From: Odiellus spinosus
Taxonomy: Eukaryota > Arthropoda > Arachnida > Opiliones > Phalangiidae
DNA: 64,000 bases
Direction: 5' to 3'
NCBI GenBank assembly: GCA_963920705.1
Contig: OY987231.1
Span: 6,813,424 to 6,877,423 of the forward strand
Shown: positions 1-11,797 of the stretch, one piece after another
Layout of the letters: each line of letters opens with the position of its first letter
How positions within the stretch are numbered: the stretch's first letter is position 1
The notes under the pieces: generated by a model
Seen by the model: only the letters and a program-made list of their open reading frames with translations
The model's database searches: none
What the model was told of the DNA's origin: nothing
Position numbers and translations under genes: made by a program

Positions 1-817
1 GAGTTCTCAAATACGTGCTTTTCAATTTATGGCTTTAGAACAGATTTAAAGGGATAATATTTGCTAAAAAGAAGTATTTTTTTTTTCTGATTTCTTTTGT
101 TAAAATTTTCCGAATCCCCTCTTTTCATGAATTATTTCACAATTTAGAAAAAACAAATTTTATTAGAAAGTTTTTTAAAGTTTTGTATTCTAATATACAC
201 GCGTTAGATTTTAGCACAAGTGACTGAAAAATATATCGGTTGCCGTATTGAAAGAGAGCGAGGGTTTAAATCAGGTGCGCGAAACTACTAAGGTTGATCT
301 AATAAGCTAATTATTAAGATGGATTTCACAGACATGTGAATCTGAAAAATATTCGTTGACAACATCGGGAATACTAAGTCAATTTAAAAGTAGTAGGTAG
401 AGTTATGAGCGTAATTGTTTTCCGAATTGACTCAACAAATTCTGGTGAAGATTTATCAACGAGTATTTTTCAGAAAGGCTAACCTTAACATAAGTTCCTT
501 TAATTAAACACTTTGCCAGGGGGGTGCCTTGTTGAAGCTCACTATTGGCCCCCTAATGGGCATGCTTATATATATATGATAAATTACTCGATAGTTTTAA
601 ATATAATAAATTATATTTCGCCATTTTAATTCTTGAAGAGATTTACATAATATTACTCTTTGGTTTATACATCGTTAAAGATTGATATTGGCATTAAGTT
701 ATATGGAAGTAAAAAAAATAGGTACTCGCGAGAAATAGGTGTTGAAATTAACAACCTGGCACAAACGAAGACTAAAGGTTTCTAACCAGAAAAAGACGTG
801 AAAAAGTGTTCTTTAGA
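1..817. other. Intergenic / 3' flank of HRP-A
   Basis: AT-rich sequence with no reading frame or exon I can support. It must contain the 3' UTR of the minus-strand HRP-A gene, whose stop codon is at 818-820, but I see no canonical AATAAA close downstream. A short TA microsatellite (TATATATATAT) lies near 569-579. Confidence 0.5.
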
Positions 818-2610
818 TTATTTCAAATCGGCTACGGCCGCTGCTAAAGAATGCACTACTGCCGTTTCGGCTCCTTCGAGTTGAGGCTGCGCGAAGAGGT
901 ACACTTGTTCGGAATGCCCGCCGTGATGACCTCCGTGATGACCTCCGCCACCGTGAGAACTGTGATGACCGTGATCGTGATGAGCTCCGTCTTCCCAGTG
1001 TTTGTGATGATGACCACCGTGTTTCTTGTGATCGTGATGACCGTGGTGGTGCTTGCCTCCCTCATGGTGTTCGTCTCCGTGGTGTTTCTTCCAATGTCCG
1101 TGACCGTGTTTGCCGTGGTCTTCTTTGTGATGTTTGTGAGCGTGATATTTCTTTCCGTGATCGCCGTGCGCGTATTTGCCTCCGTGATGGTCCCAGTGTT
1201 TGTGGTGATCCTATAGGAAAACGAACAAAAAGGCGTTCGATTAAAGGCGAACTTTGATTACTCGATAATATTAATATACCTTGTGGTGTTTGTGGTAATC
1301 TCCTTCGCGGAAGATGTCGTGATGAGTTTGATGATCGCCGTGCTCGATCTTATGGTAAGATTTTTTGAAGCCGTGTTTCTTGTGCCCTTTATCGTGATAA
1401 TGATGTTTGCCTTCCTTGCCTTTTTCGTGCCCCTCTCCACCGAAATGTTTTTTGAAATGATGACCGTGATCTTCGTGTCCGTGTTTCGATGATCCGTGCT
1501 TATGACCACCGTGATGATCAAAGTGGTGTCCGCCGTGTTTGTGATCATGATGTCCACCAAATTTTTTCCAATGACCGTGATGATGATCACCTGCGTTTTA
1601 AATCAAAGCATTTTTACCCGTATTCTGGACAGTTCTGGTAGGTGTCGGTATAGTTTTCCCATTTTGAAATATATATATTTCATTTAAGAAACGTTTTCCC
1701 CCTCGACCGAGACTGCATGCTAAGGTGGAGAGAGAAAATAACAAGAAGCGAAAGTATTGCATACCGTGCTTATGCCCAGATCCCCATTCGCCGTGTTCAC
1801 CGCCGTGTCCGTGTTTGTGTCCATGATGGCCGTGGCTATCATGTCCGTGATGGTGGTGATGTCCGTGATGAGATTCAGCCGCTTGCAGGTCTGTACCTTC
1901 TCGTTCTATTTTATCTTGTACATTTTGGGCGGATGTTATGGCCGCAACTGTTAGGCATAGCAGCGCCAAACCCTGTGACGTAGAACGTAAAATAATTTAG
2001 TACAATAATTAAGCTAAATGCATCCAATTCTGTATATAATTAGTTCACAATCAAAAGCCTCGAGTGAAACGGAACCAAACTCAATTAGTTATCTAATTAC
2101 GACTTCCGTCGAGCAATAGTTAACGGCTGTCTCAGTTCCAGCCAGCCAACTTAATCCACGAAATACTTTTCGTGAAACGAAGGTTTATTCTAAACTAAAA
2201 CTATCTTTACGGATGTGAGAACTTAAATTCCTTGTTGTCATTACTCGATGGAAGTACTTATTTCCCAAGTACAATTCGATATTAGATTGCGAAGATGTTA
2301 GTCCATTTCAGCCCGAGAAACGATAAATCGGACACTTAAGCCGTGTACACACTCTAGACATTTAAACCGTTTCAGAAAGATCAAATTGTAAAATTTTGAG
2401 GTCAACTGTAAAGATTATTTCCTAAAATATATAATTATCTTGAAAAGTTGATTTGAAGACTCAAAAACGAATTGACAACTAATTTTAAAGCCTCTAATGC
2501 GAACTCACTATTGTTCGTTATTAATCGCGTACTTTTGAGTGTTAAGGAACAATATTTGAGAGTTTTACATATCCTCAATAACGTACCATTGGCCACCTAG
2601 AAAAGGCCAT
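818..2610 (-). CDS. HRP-A: secreted histidine-rich protein, 4 exons, 311 aa
   Basis: Spliced model on the minus strand: exon 1 2587-2610, exon 2 1765-1972, exon 3 1280-1590, exon 4 818-1210, total 936 nt including a TAA stop. Donors read GTACGT, GTATGC and GTATAT; acceptors are all AG; junction phases are 0, 1 and 0 and the frame stays open throughout. Exon 1 encodes MAFSRWPM and joins GLALLCLTVAAITSA at residue 9, giving a complete signal peptide with likely cleavage after Ala23. The mature protein is roughly one third His, with Gly, Lys and Asp, and few hydrophobic residues. The block starting GHGHWKKHHGDEHH in exon 4 is nearly identical in the three HRP genes at 32-46 kb. HRP-A differs from them in having two extra introns and a different tail (SEQVYLFAQPQLEGAE onward, ending AVADLK). 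No enzymatic domain is visible. Metal binding or extracellular-matrix use is inferred only from composition. Confidence 0.82.
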
Positions 2611-2729
2611 GACTTGGTTTCTGGTTGTAACAAATGAACAAACTGGATAACTACCACTCTTCAAATTATTTAAGTCGTCTCTCTCAATAAGAGAGAAGTT
2701 GTACCGAAGAGTTAGAAGATTGGAAAGTG

Positions 2730-2766
2730 AATGATATCAATTGGAAAGGAGTTTGTGGTTTAAATA
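2730..2766 (-). promoter_or_regulatory. HRP-A core promoter (TATA + Inr)
   Basis: On the minus strand TATTTAA occupies 2766-2760. An initiator-like TCATTC follows at 2734-2729 with its A at 2732, 34 nt from the first T of the TATA box. The predicted ATG at 2610 gives a 5' UTR of about 122 nt. The same arrangement and spacing occur at the other three HRP genes. Confidence 0.65.
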
Positions 2767-3092
2767 CTTCCGAAATCGTTAATAGTAAAATCAAACAAAA
2801 AAAGGAATATTTTGGGGTAAAAAAAAAAAAGGTGAAAAAGCGTAACAAATAGTTGGTTTTGTTTACCGTTAGTGAGACTAGCTTCGGTACAATGTATTAT
2901 GGTTAAAGAAATCTAATCAACGCCCTAAAATATTACTTTACTATAATACTTAAAAGTTATTGTAACGCCTAGAAGAGCTTGGTAGTACTAGCCTAGTTTT
3001 TCGCCGAACTAACCACAAACCACCGGAAAAAAGTTGAACCGTTTTTTTTTCTACTAACTTTGACACTTCCTATAGCTTAAATTGTAATGATG

Positions 3093-3722
3093 TTTTAAAG
3101 TGAGGCTATCATCATCTTTTTTTCCAATGCCTATGGATTTATATTTTTAGTTTTATCATAATATTAAAACGCAGTATTAAAAATTTGTATTCTTTAGTAA
3201 CTTCAACATTACATATCAAAAATATATAGACGACAGGGTTTCCACAGGTCAGGGAAAAGTCAGGGAATTTAAAGATGTTTCAAGAAGCCAGGAAATTACA
3301 ATCATTATCTGCGAAAGATTTGAAGCTGACCGTGTTAATTGCATGCATGAGAACAAAGATATACATGCAAAAAGTTTGGCGAACGCATTTATGTAAAAAA
3401 TAAAAGGTTAAAAATTGGATCAGGGAAAATCGTTGGAAAAGCTCAGGTAAAAAAATTGGAGAAGTCAGGGAAATTGAATCTGAAAAAACTGTAGCAACCC
3501 TAGACGAAAACATATAACGAAAATCTTCGCACGAAAGGTAGGAATTTCTTTGTTAAGTACTTTAACGAAAAAGACCGCGTGAAAGCGACCTTATATCACT
3601 CGTGCCAGAATAAAATATGTGTTTTTAGTGTATTTATATATATTTTGAATCGTTTTTTAACGATCTTTCCGAAAAGGCTATTCAATTATTATTTGAAGTT
3701 CCGTGACAACCTCACTTTATAT
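3093..3722. mobile_element. Family M9 MITE-like element interrupted by another element
   Basis: One end reads TTTAAAGTGAGGCTATCA and the other CCGTGACAACCTCACTTTA, an imperfect terminal inverted repeat. Internal landmarks (AAAAATATATAG, then GACCGCG..AAAGCGACCTTAT) recur at 7.3, 14.6, 50.2 and 63.7 kb. A CAGGG-type element has landed inside it at 3234-3500. It has no coding capacity, so it is a non-autonomous dispersed repeat of unassigned superfamily. Confidence 0.6.
3234..3500. mobile_element. CAGGGTT-end element (family M8) nested in M9
   Basis: The ends CAGGGTTTCCACAG and CTGTAGCAACCC are inverted and imperfect. The 7-bp word TAGACGA directly flanks both sides (3227-3233 and 3501-3507) and looks like a target-site duplication. 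The interior consists of degenerate CAGGGAAAA(A/G)TC motifs. Copies occur at 52.2-52.8 kb (expanded) and 61.96-62.27 kb. The CAGGG ends resemble hAT-type non-autonomous elements, but that assignment is tentative. Confidence 0.6.
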
Positions 3723-4673
3723 TTTTTTAATATTTTTTGTTAAGAATGCTATAGACGCAAATTGGGTACTTAATGCGTTTTGGTATATGGTACCGTTAGT
3801 TCAATTTGAAAGCAATTTGTACTTGCCAAGTCTGGTAAAACTAGAATGGGTATTTGGCGTAATCTTTAAAGCCAATCACCGGACAATCTAGGCTACGGGG
3901 TCAGATCGTCGGTAAACCTTAAAACTTAGTATTTTTAATTCTTCAAACACTTTTTCTTTTTTCGTCTACCATCATTTTGACCTTTTTATCGTAGAGAGAA
4001 AGTAATTTTCGAATTTTCTCTGGGATGGACTCGCTCGATTGCCCATGAGGCGTTTGGTTTGGTCTTTTTACTCTTAATTGGACTTGTATACGTATAATGA
4101 CAATATCATTTGATGTAGGAGTGTTATTTTTTATCACATCACCTTAATTTGTCTATATGGGTTAAAGGAAAGTACAAATTAACATTTAATTTGAAAGAAA
4201 TTATTTCAAAATTCAATTGAAGGTGTTTTTAAATCGACATAAGATTTCTGCCGCGCGAAATCTTATAGTTTCTATTGTTTTTTAAAGAATAACTCGAGCT
4301 CAAAAGAGTGCGCAGTAAAAATTATACAGAAACATATATACTTTCAGAATTATTGAAAATACATTTTTCTACCCGAAAAAAAGATTAAACAACTAATATA
4401 GTTAATCAAAACTGACCAAACTTTCCTTAATATAATTATTTGGATAAAAGGATGTAAATAATGAAAAACACGCGTTTGCTTTTTCCAGAAGATGACTTAT
4501 TGTCAAAAACTATTGTTTGTTAAAAATTACCGCATATTTATTCTTACCCCGCGCTTGCATATGAAGTGATATAACGGCATACGTCTTTTAATTTATAAAT
4601 TTAGTTTGTGAGTTTTTAATTCAAACTTGAAGCACGCGGCGATATTTTATTTCAAAACCAGTCGGCTCATCAT
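3723..4673. other. Intergenic, nothing recognised
   Basis: Low-complexity AT-rich sequence. Short open frames near 3703-3891 (plus) and 3943-4137 (minus) have no recognisable domain, composition bias or splice context, and I do not call them genes. Confidence 0.4.
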
Positions 4674-6332
4674 AACGTCGGTTAAGCCTAGTTTCAAACG
4701 TCGGTTAAGCCTATATTTTCAAACGTCGGTTAAGCCTATATTTTCAAACGTCGATTAAGCCTATATTTTCAAACGTCGATTAAGCCTATATTTTCAAACG
4801 TCGATTAAGCCTATATTTTCAAACGTCGATTAAGCCTATATTTTCAAACGTCGATTAAGCCTATATTTTCAAACGTCGATTAAGCCTATATTTTCAAACG
4901 TCGGTTAAGCCTATATTTTCAAACGTCGGTTAAGCCTATATTTTCAAACGTCGTTTAAGCCTATATTTTCAAACGTCGGTTAAGCCTATATTTTCAAACG
5001 TCGGTTAAGCCTATATTTTCAAACGTCGGTTAAGCCTATATTTTCAAACGTCGGTTAAGCCTATATTTTCAAACGTCGGTTAAGCCTATATTTTCAAACG
5101 TCGGTTAAGCCTATATTTTCAAACGTCGGTTAAGCCTATATTTTCAAACGTCGATTAAGCCTATATTTTCAAACGTCGGTTAAGCCTATATTTTCAAACG
5201 TCGGTTAAGCCTATATTTTCAAACGTCGGTTAAGCCTATATTTTCAAACGTCGTTTAAGCCTATATTTTCAAACGTCGGTTAAGCCTATATTTTCAAACG
5301 TCGGTTAAGCCTATATTTTCAAACGTCGGTTAAGCCTATATTTTCAAACGTCGATTAAGCCTATATTTTCAAACGTCGATTAAGCCTATATTTTCAAACG
5401 TCGATTAAGCCTATATTTTCAAACGTCGATTAAGCCTATATTTTCAAACGTCGATTAAGCCTATATTTTCAAACGTCGGTTAAGCCTATATTTTCAAACG
5501 TCGGTTAAGCCTATATTTTCAAACGTCGTTTAAGCCTATATTTTCAAACGTCGGTTAAGCCTATATTTTCAAACGTCGGTTAAGCCTATATTTTCAAACG
5601 TCGGTTAAGCCTATATTTTCAAACGTCGGTTAAGCCTATATTTTCAAACGTCGGTTAAGCCTATATTTTCAAACGTCGGTTAAGCCTATATTTTCAAACG
5701 TCGGTTAAGCCTATATTTTCAAACGTCGGTTAAGCCTATATTTTCAAACGTCGGTTAAGCCTATATTTTCAAACGTCGGTTAAGCCTATATTTTCAAACG
5801 TCGGTTAAGCCTATATTTTCAAACGTCGGTTAAGCCTATATTTTCAAACGTCGGTTAAGCCTATATTTTCAAACGTCGATTAAGCCTATATTTTCAAACG
5901 TCGGTTAAGCCTATATTTTCAAACGTCGGTTAAGCCTATATTTTCAAACGTCGGTTAAGCCTATATTTTCAAACGTCGGTTAAGCCTATATTTTCAAACG
6001 TCGGTTAAGCCTATATTTTCAAACGTCGGTTAAGCCTATATTTTCAAACGTCGGTTAAGCCTATATTTTCAAACGTCGGTTAAGCCTATATTTTCAAACG
6101 TCGGTTAAGCCTATATTTTCAAACGTCGGTTAAGCCTATATTTTCAAACGTCGGTTAAGCCTATATTTTCAAACGTCGGTTAAGCCTATATTTTCAAACG
6201 TCGGTTAAGCCTATATTTTCAAACGTCGGTTAAGCCTATATTTTCAAACGTCGGTTAAGCCTATATTTTCAAACGTCGGTTAAGCCTATATTTTCAAACG
6301 TCGGTTAAGCCTATATTTTCAAACGTCGGTTA

Positions 6333-6485
6333 TACCCTTTTCAGACGAGGCGTAACTAGCCGGTTTAATCAGATTTAACCATGGTTTATTCAAAATTAAT
6401 CGAGGTTTATTGAACTGAAAAGGCTATGTAAACTCGGTTAAATTTGATTAAACCACGGCTAATTACACCTCATCTGAAGAGGGTA
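6333..6485 (+). mobile_element. 153-bp palindromic MITE with TTA target duplication (copy 1)
   Basis: Starts TACCCTTTTCAGACGAGGCG and ends with the inverted counterpart finishing GAAGAGGGTA. TTA flanks both sides (6330-6332 and 6486-6488) inside a GGTTAAGCC satellite unit, so the empty site is known exactly. A 3-bp TTA duplication with terminal inverted repeats fits Tourist-type (PIF/Harbinger) MITEs. There is no open reading frame. Confidence 0.8.
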
Positions 6486-6511
6486 TTAAGCCTAGTTTCA
6501 AACGTCGGTTA

Positions 6512-6664
6512 TACCCTCTTCAGACGAGGCTTAATTAGCCGTGGTTTAATCTGATTTAACCGAGGTTTACATAGCCTTTCAGTTCAATAAACCTCGGTTA
6601 ATTTTGAATAAACCATGGTTAAATCTGATTAAACCGGCTAGTTACGCCTCGTCTGAAAAGGGTA
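6512..6664 (-). mobile_element. 153-bp palindromic MITE with TTA target duplication (copy 2, opposite orientation)
   Basis: Near-exact reverse complement of the element at 6333-6485, the same length, and flanked by TTA at 6509-6511 and 6665-6667 in a neighbouring satellite unit. The two copies are separated by about one satellite unit (26 bp). Confidence 0.8.
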
Positions 6665-7319
6665 TTAAGCCTAGTTTCAAACGTCGGTTAAGCCTAGTTT
6701 CAAACGTCGATTAGGCCTATATTTTCAAACTTCGGTTAAGCCAATTGGTAAGTAACATCCTGATTAACAATTGTCAAAACAGAAAATTCTCAACCGATAT
6801 CAATGGTGATAGAGAACACATTCCACTCACGCTCTCAGTGTACTTAAATCTACCAAAGTTAAACACACCTTGAGTAAGAAATTTAACATTGAACCAATGG
6901 AATGTGTCATATACTTCTCTGTAAAAGAAGTTACTTAGGCAATAACTATTTATCGCCGATAAATGGAATCGAATGATTTTCTACTTCAGTTGTCATCACG
7001 CGCGATAAATCAATAATTCAATAAATCAAGGAGATAATAATATAAAAATTCGAGTAGCCAAGCTTAGCGCGTGATGCCCACTATACGAGTAATTGAACGA
7101 GGATTTCAATTAACTGCAGCCTCGCTCCTTCCCCTTCATAATCGGCACCTAACAGACAGCTTTTGAAACTTTTGCTAATGACGGCGGAGTTTCACTATAA
7201 TTAAAGGAAAAACGCAACGAAAATGTTATTGAGTTGAATTATTAAAGGGATATTATCACGCCTCTGGTCAGTTTTTTATTAGGTAAATGTATAAGGTTGT
7301 ATTTGACTTGTTCAACTTG

Positions 7320-7655
7320 TTAAAGTGAGACTGTCACGGAATTTTAACGAGCTTCCAAATGGAAATTGAGTATCATTTTCGGAAAAAATGATTCAAAATG
7401 TAGATAGAAACAATATTACGACGACAGTAAAAATACATATTTTATAATCGCCATTTTTGGAAATTTTTGAATAATAAGTTCTACGCAAAATACTACGTCA
7501 CGTCACTATGGTCGCGTGGCTATTGTAGAGTCTACAGTTGATTCTCGTGCGTTCTGGCAACAGTCGCTTCCGTTCGTTTATTTCGTAAAAGTACTCCAGA
7601 AAGTCAACTACCTTTCGTATGAAAATTAACGTTAATTACGTTACAGAAATAAACT
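7320..7655. mobile_element. Truncated M9 element
   Basis: Begins TAAAGTGAGACTGTCACGG and shares the run through the ATCGCCATTTTT and ACCTTTCGTATGAAAATTA landmarks with the full-length copy at 50.18-50.65 kb. It stops abruptly near 7655 without the second terminus. The adjoining 6744-7319 stretch shows nothing recognisable. Confidence 0.5.
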
Positions 7656-9805
7656 AAATGACCTAGGGTAGAGTCGTCTATCTCTGAACGTTTTTTTAAG
7701 AAATCCCAGATCTCGATTGGTCTGGAATTTTCAGCGACGAAGTATCTAATATCAAGTTTGAATAGTTGCGGACCCGTTACGCTAGTTTCCATCATTCCAT
7801 GACGTCGACGCGGTTTTAAAGACGGCAGTAGCGACTTCTATTTCTGGACGAACGATTGTATTTCTGAACGCCCCCCTGCTTCTAAATCTGAACTAGCTTA
7901 TATACAACAAGTTGGGAAACCAAAATATAACCTCCCCGACCCCGACGTTAAGGTAATCTAACCTAACCTAACCCTACCTAAAATAAAAGATGAAAAGAAA
8001 TGTAGAGTATTGGATGAGTAGAAGAAACAGCGAAATAGGCAAAATATTATATCACATTGAACCTATATGCATTTCTTCAGTATACCAACACAACCCTAAA
8101 TAATTCTCTACTTAAAACCAAACCTAACTAGAGAAAAAAAGGAAAATAAATAAGATATAACCACATAGATTTCAAGATAAATAATCCAGTCCATAATTCA
8201 GTATTAAAACAAAAAAATCAGAATTAAGACAACTGAAATTAGCAATCTTTGGTAATATGTAAAATAGCCCTTACACGAACAATTTAAGTAAAGCAAATTA
8301 TCAAATAAACGCCAAATAAGTCAATTAAAATTAAAAATATTAATCTTACCACTACCAAATAGCGGGCAGAAAACACAGACATCAAGATAACATTAGCAAA
8401 ATAAATTTTCAACACCGGTAATCCTGAGAACTAGATTCTACAAAATCTTCTGGAATAATAAATTTATTTTAATCTAAAAAATATAAAATCTTAAAAAAAA
8501 TATCTATACAAATAACATATTGATAAACCAATTAAAATTAGATGCGAAAAACATTTAATCTCGATATGAGATTAAATACACAAGGTCAAGGTTCTTCTTT
8601 TAAAACCATATCAGAATTTTGACGGTTGTAGAGTATTTGTAGACCAAGTAACGTGAAAAGGCAAAATGTTATATCAAATTGAACCTATACATGGCTTCAG
8701 TATACAACACAAGTTGTGAAACAAACGTTATTTTACGTGACTACACACTAGCTAAAACATCACCGAAAATAAACGACAGTAGGCATTAATAACTCTTTTA
8801 CGAAAACAAAAAATTACTACAGAGAAAAATGAGTCAGAAAAAAAAAACCTTTTGATTTCCAAACTAATATTTCAGTCACAACTCAGTAATAAAAATTAGA
8901 GTTCAGGTCAATGAAAATATACCAAAAATGTCCAAACAAATAATAAACGCATCAAATAAATGATTCAAATTCAAAATTACTTCCTTACCAATAAATTGTA
9001 TTCAAACGAATGAAACTTAATTTAAAATTTCAACGAGTCAAATCTCTAGAGAACAAACTTCGTCGAAGATTTCAAAAGAAATGAAACGATTTTACGTTCA
9101 ATAAATTAAAATTTAGATAAGCAAGGTCAAGGTCCCTCAGTAAAATCATATCGGCGTTAAGAAAACTAGAGTATTTGTAGACCAAGTAACGTCATTAGGC
9201 AAAATATTTCATCAAAATCAAGTTATGACCTCGGTATCGTCATATAACCGTAAATAAACATATTCAATAAACAATTAACGAATAAGCTTTCCGCATAACA
9301 CGCTAAACTACGAACTGTGACGTACAATTTCGCTTTTTGGTGCTACACGACCTACAGATACCTTATAAGCCTACGTCTAAAAACACGTTTTTTGGTGATA
9401 ATGCTGTGAGTAAAGAATAGATGTTTCTCTTTTGGCCCTACCATAAATTTTTTATATTTTTTTTTCTGACAGGGCAGGCCTGAGTAAAAATATACCAAGT
9501 TGTGAAACAAACGTCATTTTACGTGACTCCACACTAGCTAAAATGTTACCGGAAATACACGACAGTAGGCATTAAAAGCCTGGTTCTATTATACTTAATT
9601 GGGATTAACATTAAATTCATGTATGAAAAAGTGTGAAACTAAAACTAGCAGTCATCACGAGATCCAATCACGTGATTCTTTTCCTCACTCTGTCTACATT
9701 TCACTCTTGGGTCAACCATATCATACATGACTATTAAAACACGAGAAATTTCAATGTCAATCCGGTTTAAGAAAGTTCGTCAATTGTTAATTGTGGCATG
9801 ACTAA

Positions 9806-10330
9806 AGCCGGATTCACACAGACCTATTTTCACGCTTTTCACGGTCACGCGCGAGGGGCAATGGGCAAACCACTCTTGGAATCAGGTGTACAAACTAAAT
9901 GGAATCACGCGAATCGATTCGGAATCAGGAGAATCGATACGGAATCACGCGAATCGATTCGGAATCACGCGAATCGATACGGAATCACGCGAATCGATTC
10001 GGAATCACGCGAATCGATTCGGAATCACGCGAATCGATTCGGAATCACGAGAATCGATACGGAATCACGCGAATCGATACGGAATCACGCGAATCGATAC
10101 GGAATCACGCGAATCGATTCGGAATCACGCGAATCGATTCGGAATCACGCGAATCACGAATCAATTCGGAATCACGCGAATTGATTCGGAATCACTGACA
10201 ATCAAATGAATCTGGAATCAGGTGTACAAAATTTTTCTAGAGTGGTTTGCACCTCGCTCGCGCGTGCTAATGGTACTTCTATGAGTTCACGAGCGTGAAA
10301 CGCGTAAAAACAGGTCTGTGTGTATCCGCG
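9806..10330. mobile_element. Foldback element carrying a 20-bp array (left arm)
   Basis: The left end (CCGGATTCACACAGACCT..TTCACGC, then GCAAACCACTCT near 9870) is inverted at the right (AGAGTGGTTTGCACC near 10240, then AGGTCTGTGTGTATCCGCG ending near 10330). GGAATCAGGTGTACAAA directly flanks the internal array on both sides. This is a palindromic non-autonomous element whose centre has expanded into a satellite. Confidence 0.6.
9897..10195. repeat. 20-bp tandem array, about 14-15 units
   Basis: The unit is GGAATCACGCGAATCGATTC with variants (GAATCGATAC, CACGAGAATC). Because 20 is not a multiple of 3 and the unit has no stop, all three plus frames stay open and spell the same 20-residue cycle (frames of 99-128 codons). 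These frames are a consequence of the repeat, not evidence of a protein. Confidence 0.92.
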
Positions 10331-11750
10331 TTAACCTGGTTCGCTCTGCGCATGTACACAATTTCGCACGAAATAAATTTGCGAAACGCGCGAAAATTAT
10401 AAAAAAATTAATTTGAAAATCCGTGCCAGTAATTAAAACCAAATACGCCACTGTTTGCAAGTTTGCCAGAAGATGACGATATTTCCCCATACATGAAGCT
10501 GATTCTCCCAAGAATATCAAAAAAAATCACATTGATATTTTCCATGCGTAAAGAGGTTTCCGACTTCAAATTTAGTGGTCTACACATACTCGCGTGCTGG
10601 CGAACTCGATTTTACACGTGTCACAAATACACTGGAAACCTACTCTACTTCTGTTCGAGGAGAGTTTTCACGACTATCATTTTTCTTAAGTGGTTTAACA
10701 TTATGCATAAATCCGCCTCAGCTTCAAATCTTATACACCAATTCCCCTTGAACTGGTTAAAAATTCACCGAGTATAATCGAAGTTATTATTGTCTTATCT
10801 CTTATCTAAATTATGTTGTTTCAATCTTCCATACCCGTGTAAACGCACCTTTATTTAAGTTCTTCAATCCACCCCAAGTTTGCACCAGAGATAAGCCTAT
10901 ACTGCCCGTTATACCTTTGCTTTTTCGAGTAAATGATATATATGGAAAATAGCTTAGGCGCATGCTGCCAACTAAAACTGCCATTAATCGGTCAAATTTC
11001 TTTAAATTTTTGCATAAATTCTCAAATAACTTCTAAACTATCTCGAATTTTAAATTAATTTTTCGACTTTCTAATTAATTAGATTAAGATGAACCATTTT
11101 AATATTTTTAATTATAATATAAATTAATATTGCGTTTCATTTCCCTAAACAATATCAAACAAAATCACCCCATGAGGCTAATTTGCATTCGTTCCAAAAA
11201 GATACTATATAAACCTTTCGAAGGGCTATATTAATCGAAGTAACCGTGCGTGATGGCCATGAAGTTAGGGGGAAAACCCCCCCCCCCCTTTCAATGTCTT
11301 GCTGATTCTTGATCTCTAGGCGCTTGGCGACGCAATTTACCCATTGGTGGGGCGATGTTTGGAGTCAGTGGAAGGTTGATGTGAACTGTACTAGTGGGGG
11401 ACGCCTCGCTAGTATGGAACGCTGAGATCGGAAACTGGAGGTTGGACCTTGGTGCGGGGATGGTCGGAGGTGATTATGACAGTGGGAGACGTCCCATTGC
11501 TTATAATCGCCTTCGGCTGTTCAGCATCAAGGTTCGACCGTAAAGTGGATGGTGGAATGCGATGATGTGCAATGGGAGACGTCCTGTTGTATGTCTTTGC
11601 ACGACACTTGAAACTCAATGTGGCAGCCACGCTTAAAGGAGGTAATTCCCCGGAATTGAACGATAAGCTGGTATGATTACGTCTCTAGACTTTTGGCTCC
11701 ACGAGCTAGGTCACGTGACTTCCGTTTACACAGGATATCCGCTTACACAC

Positions 11751-11797
11751 ACAGACAGACACACAGACAGACAGACAGACAGACAGACACACAGACA
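11751..11797. repeat. GACA/CACA microsatellite (left arm)
   Basis: A run of CAGACAGACA and CACACAGACA. The mirrored copy lies in the right arm near 28108-28160. Confidence 0.85.

Larger units (their letters stand above)
4674..6743. repeat. 25-bp satellite, about 66 units, interrupted by two MITEs
   Basis: The unit is 25 bp, with core CGTCGGTTAAGCCTATATTT followed by TCAAA. It runs uninterrupted from 4674 to 6332, then resumes for short stretches at 6486-6511 and 6665-6743. The main polymorphism is one base after CGTCG (G, A or T), with A variants clustered in blocks (about 4743-4880 and 5345-5460), a sign of local block amplification. The outermost units carry a shorter CTAGTTTC version. There are no spacers, so it is not a CRISPR-like array. 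Confidence 0.95.

Noticed and set aside
4674-6332. CRISPR-like appearance of the 25-bp array
   Set aside because: Units are directly adjacent with no unique spacers, and the surrounding DNA is eukaryotic.
9798-10209. 99-128-codon frames with ITRIDSESRESIRNHANRFG cycle (and the mirror set at 29695-30106)
   Set aside because: The same peptide appears in all three frames because the unit is 20 bp. No codon bias or gene structure.
11409-11630. 73-codon frame conserved in both inverted arms (also 28275-28496)
   Set aside because: Conservation is explained by arm identity; I see no domain. It could be a remnant of a transposon protein but I cannot support that.
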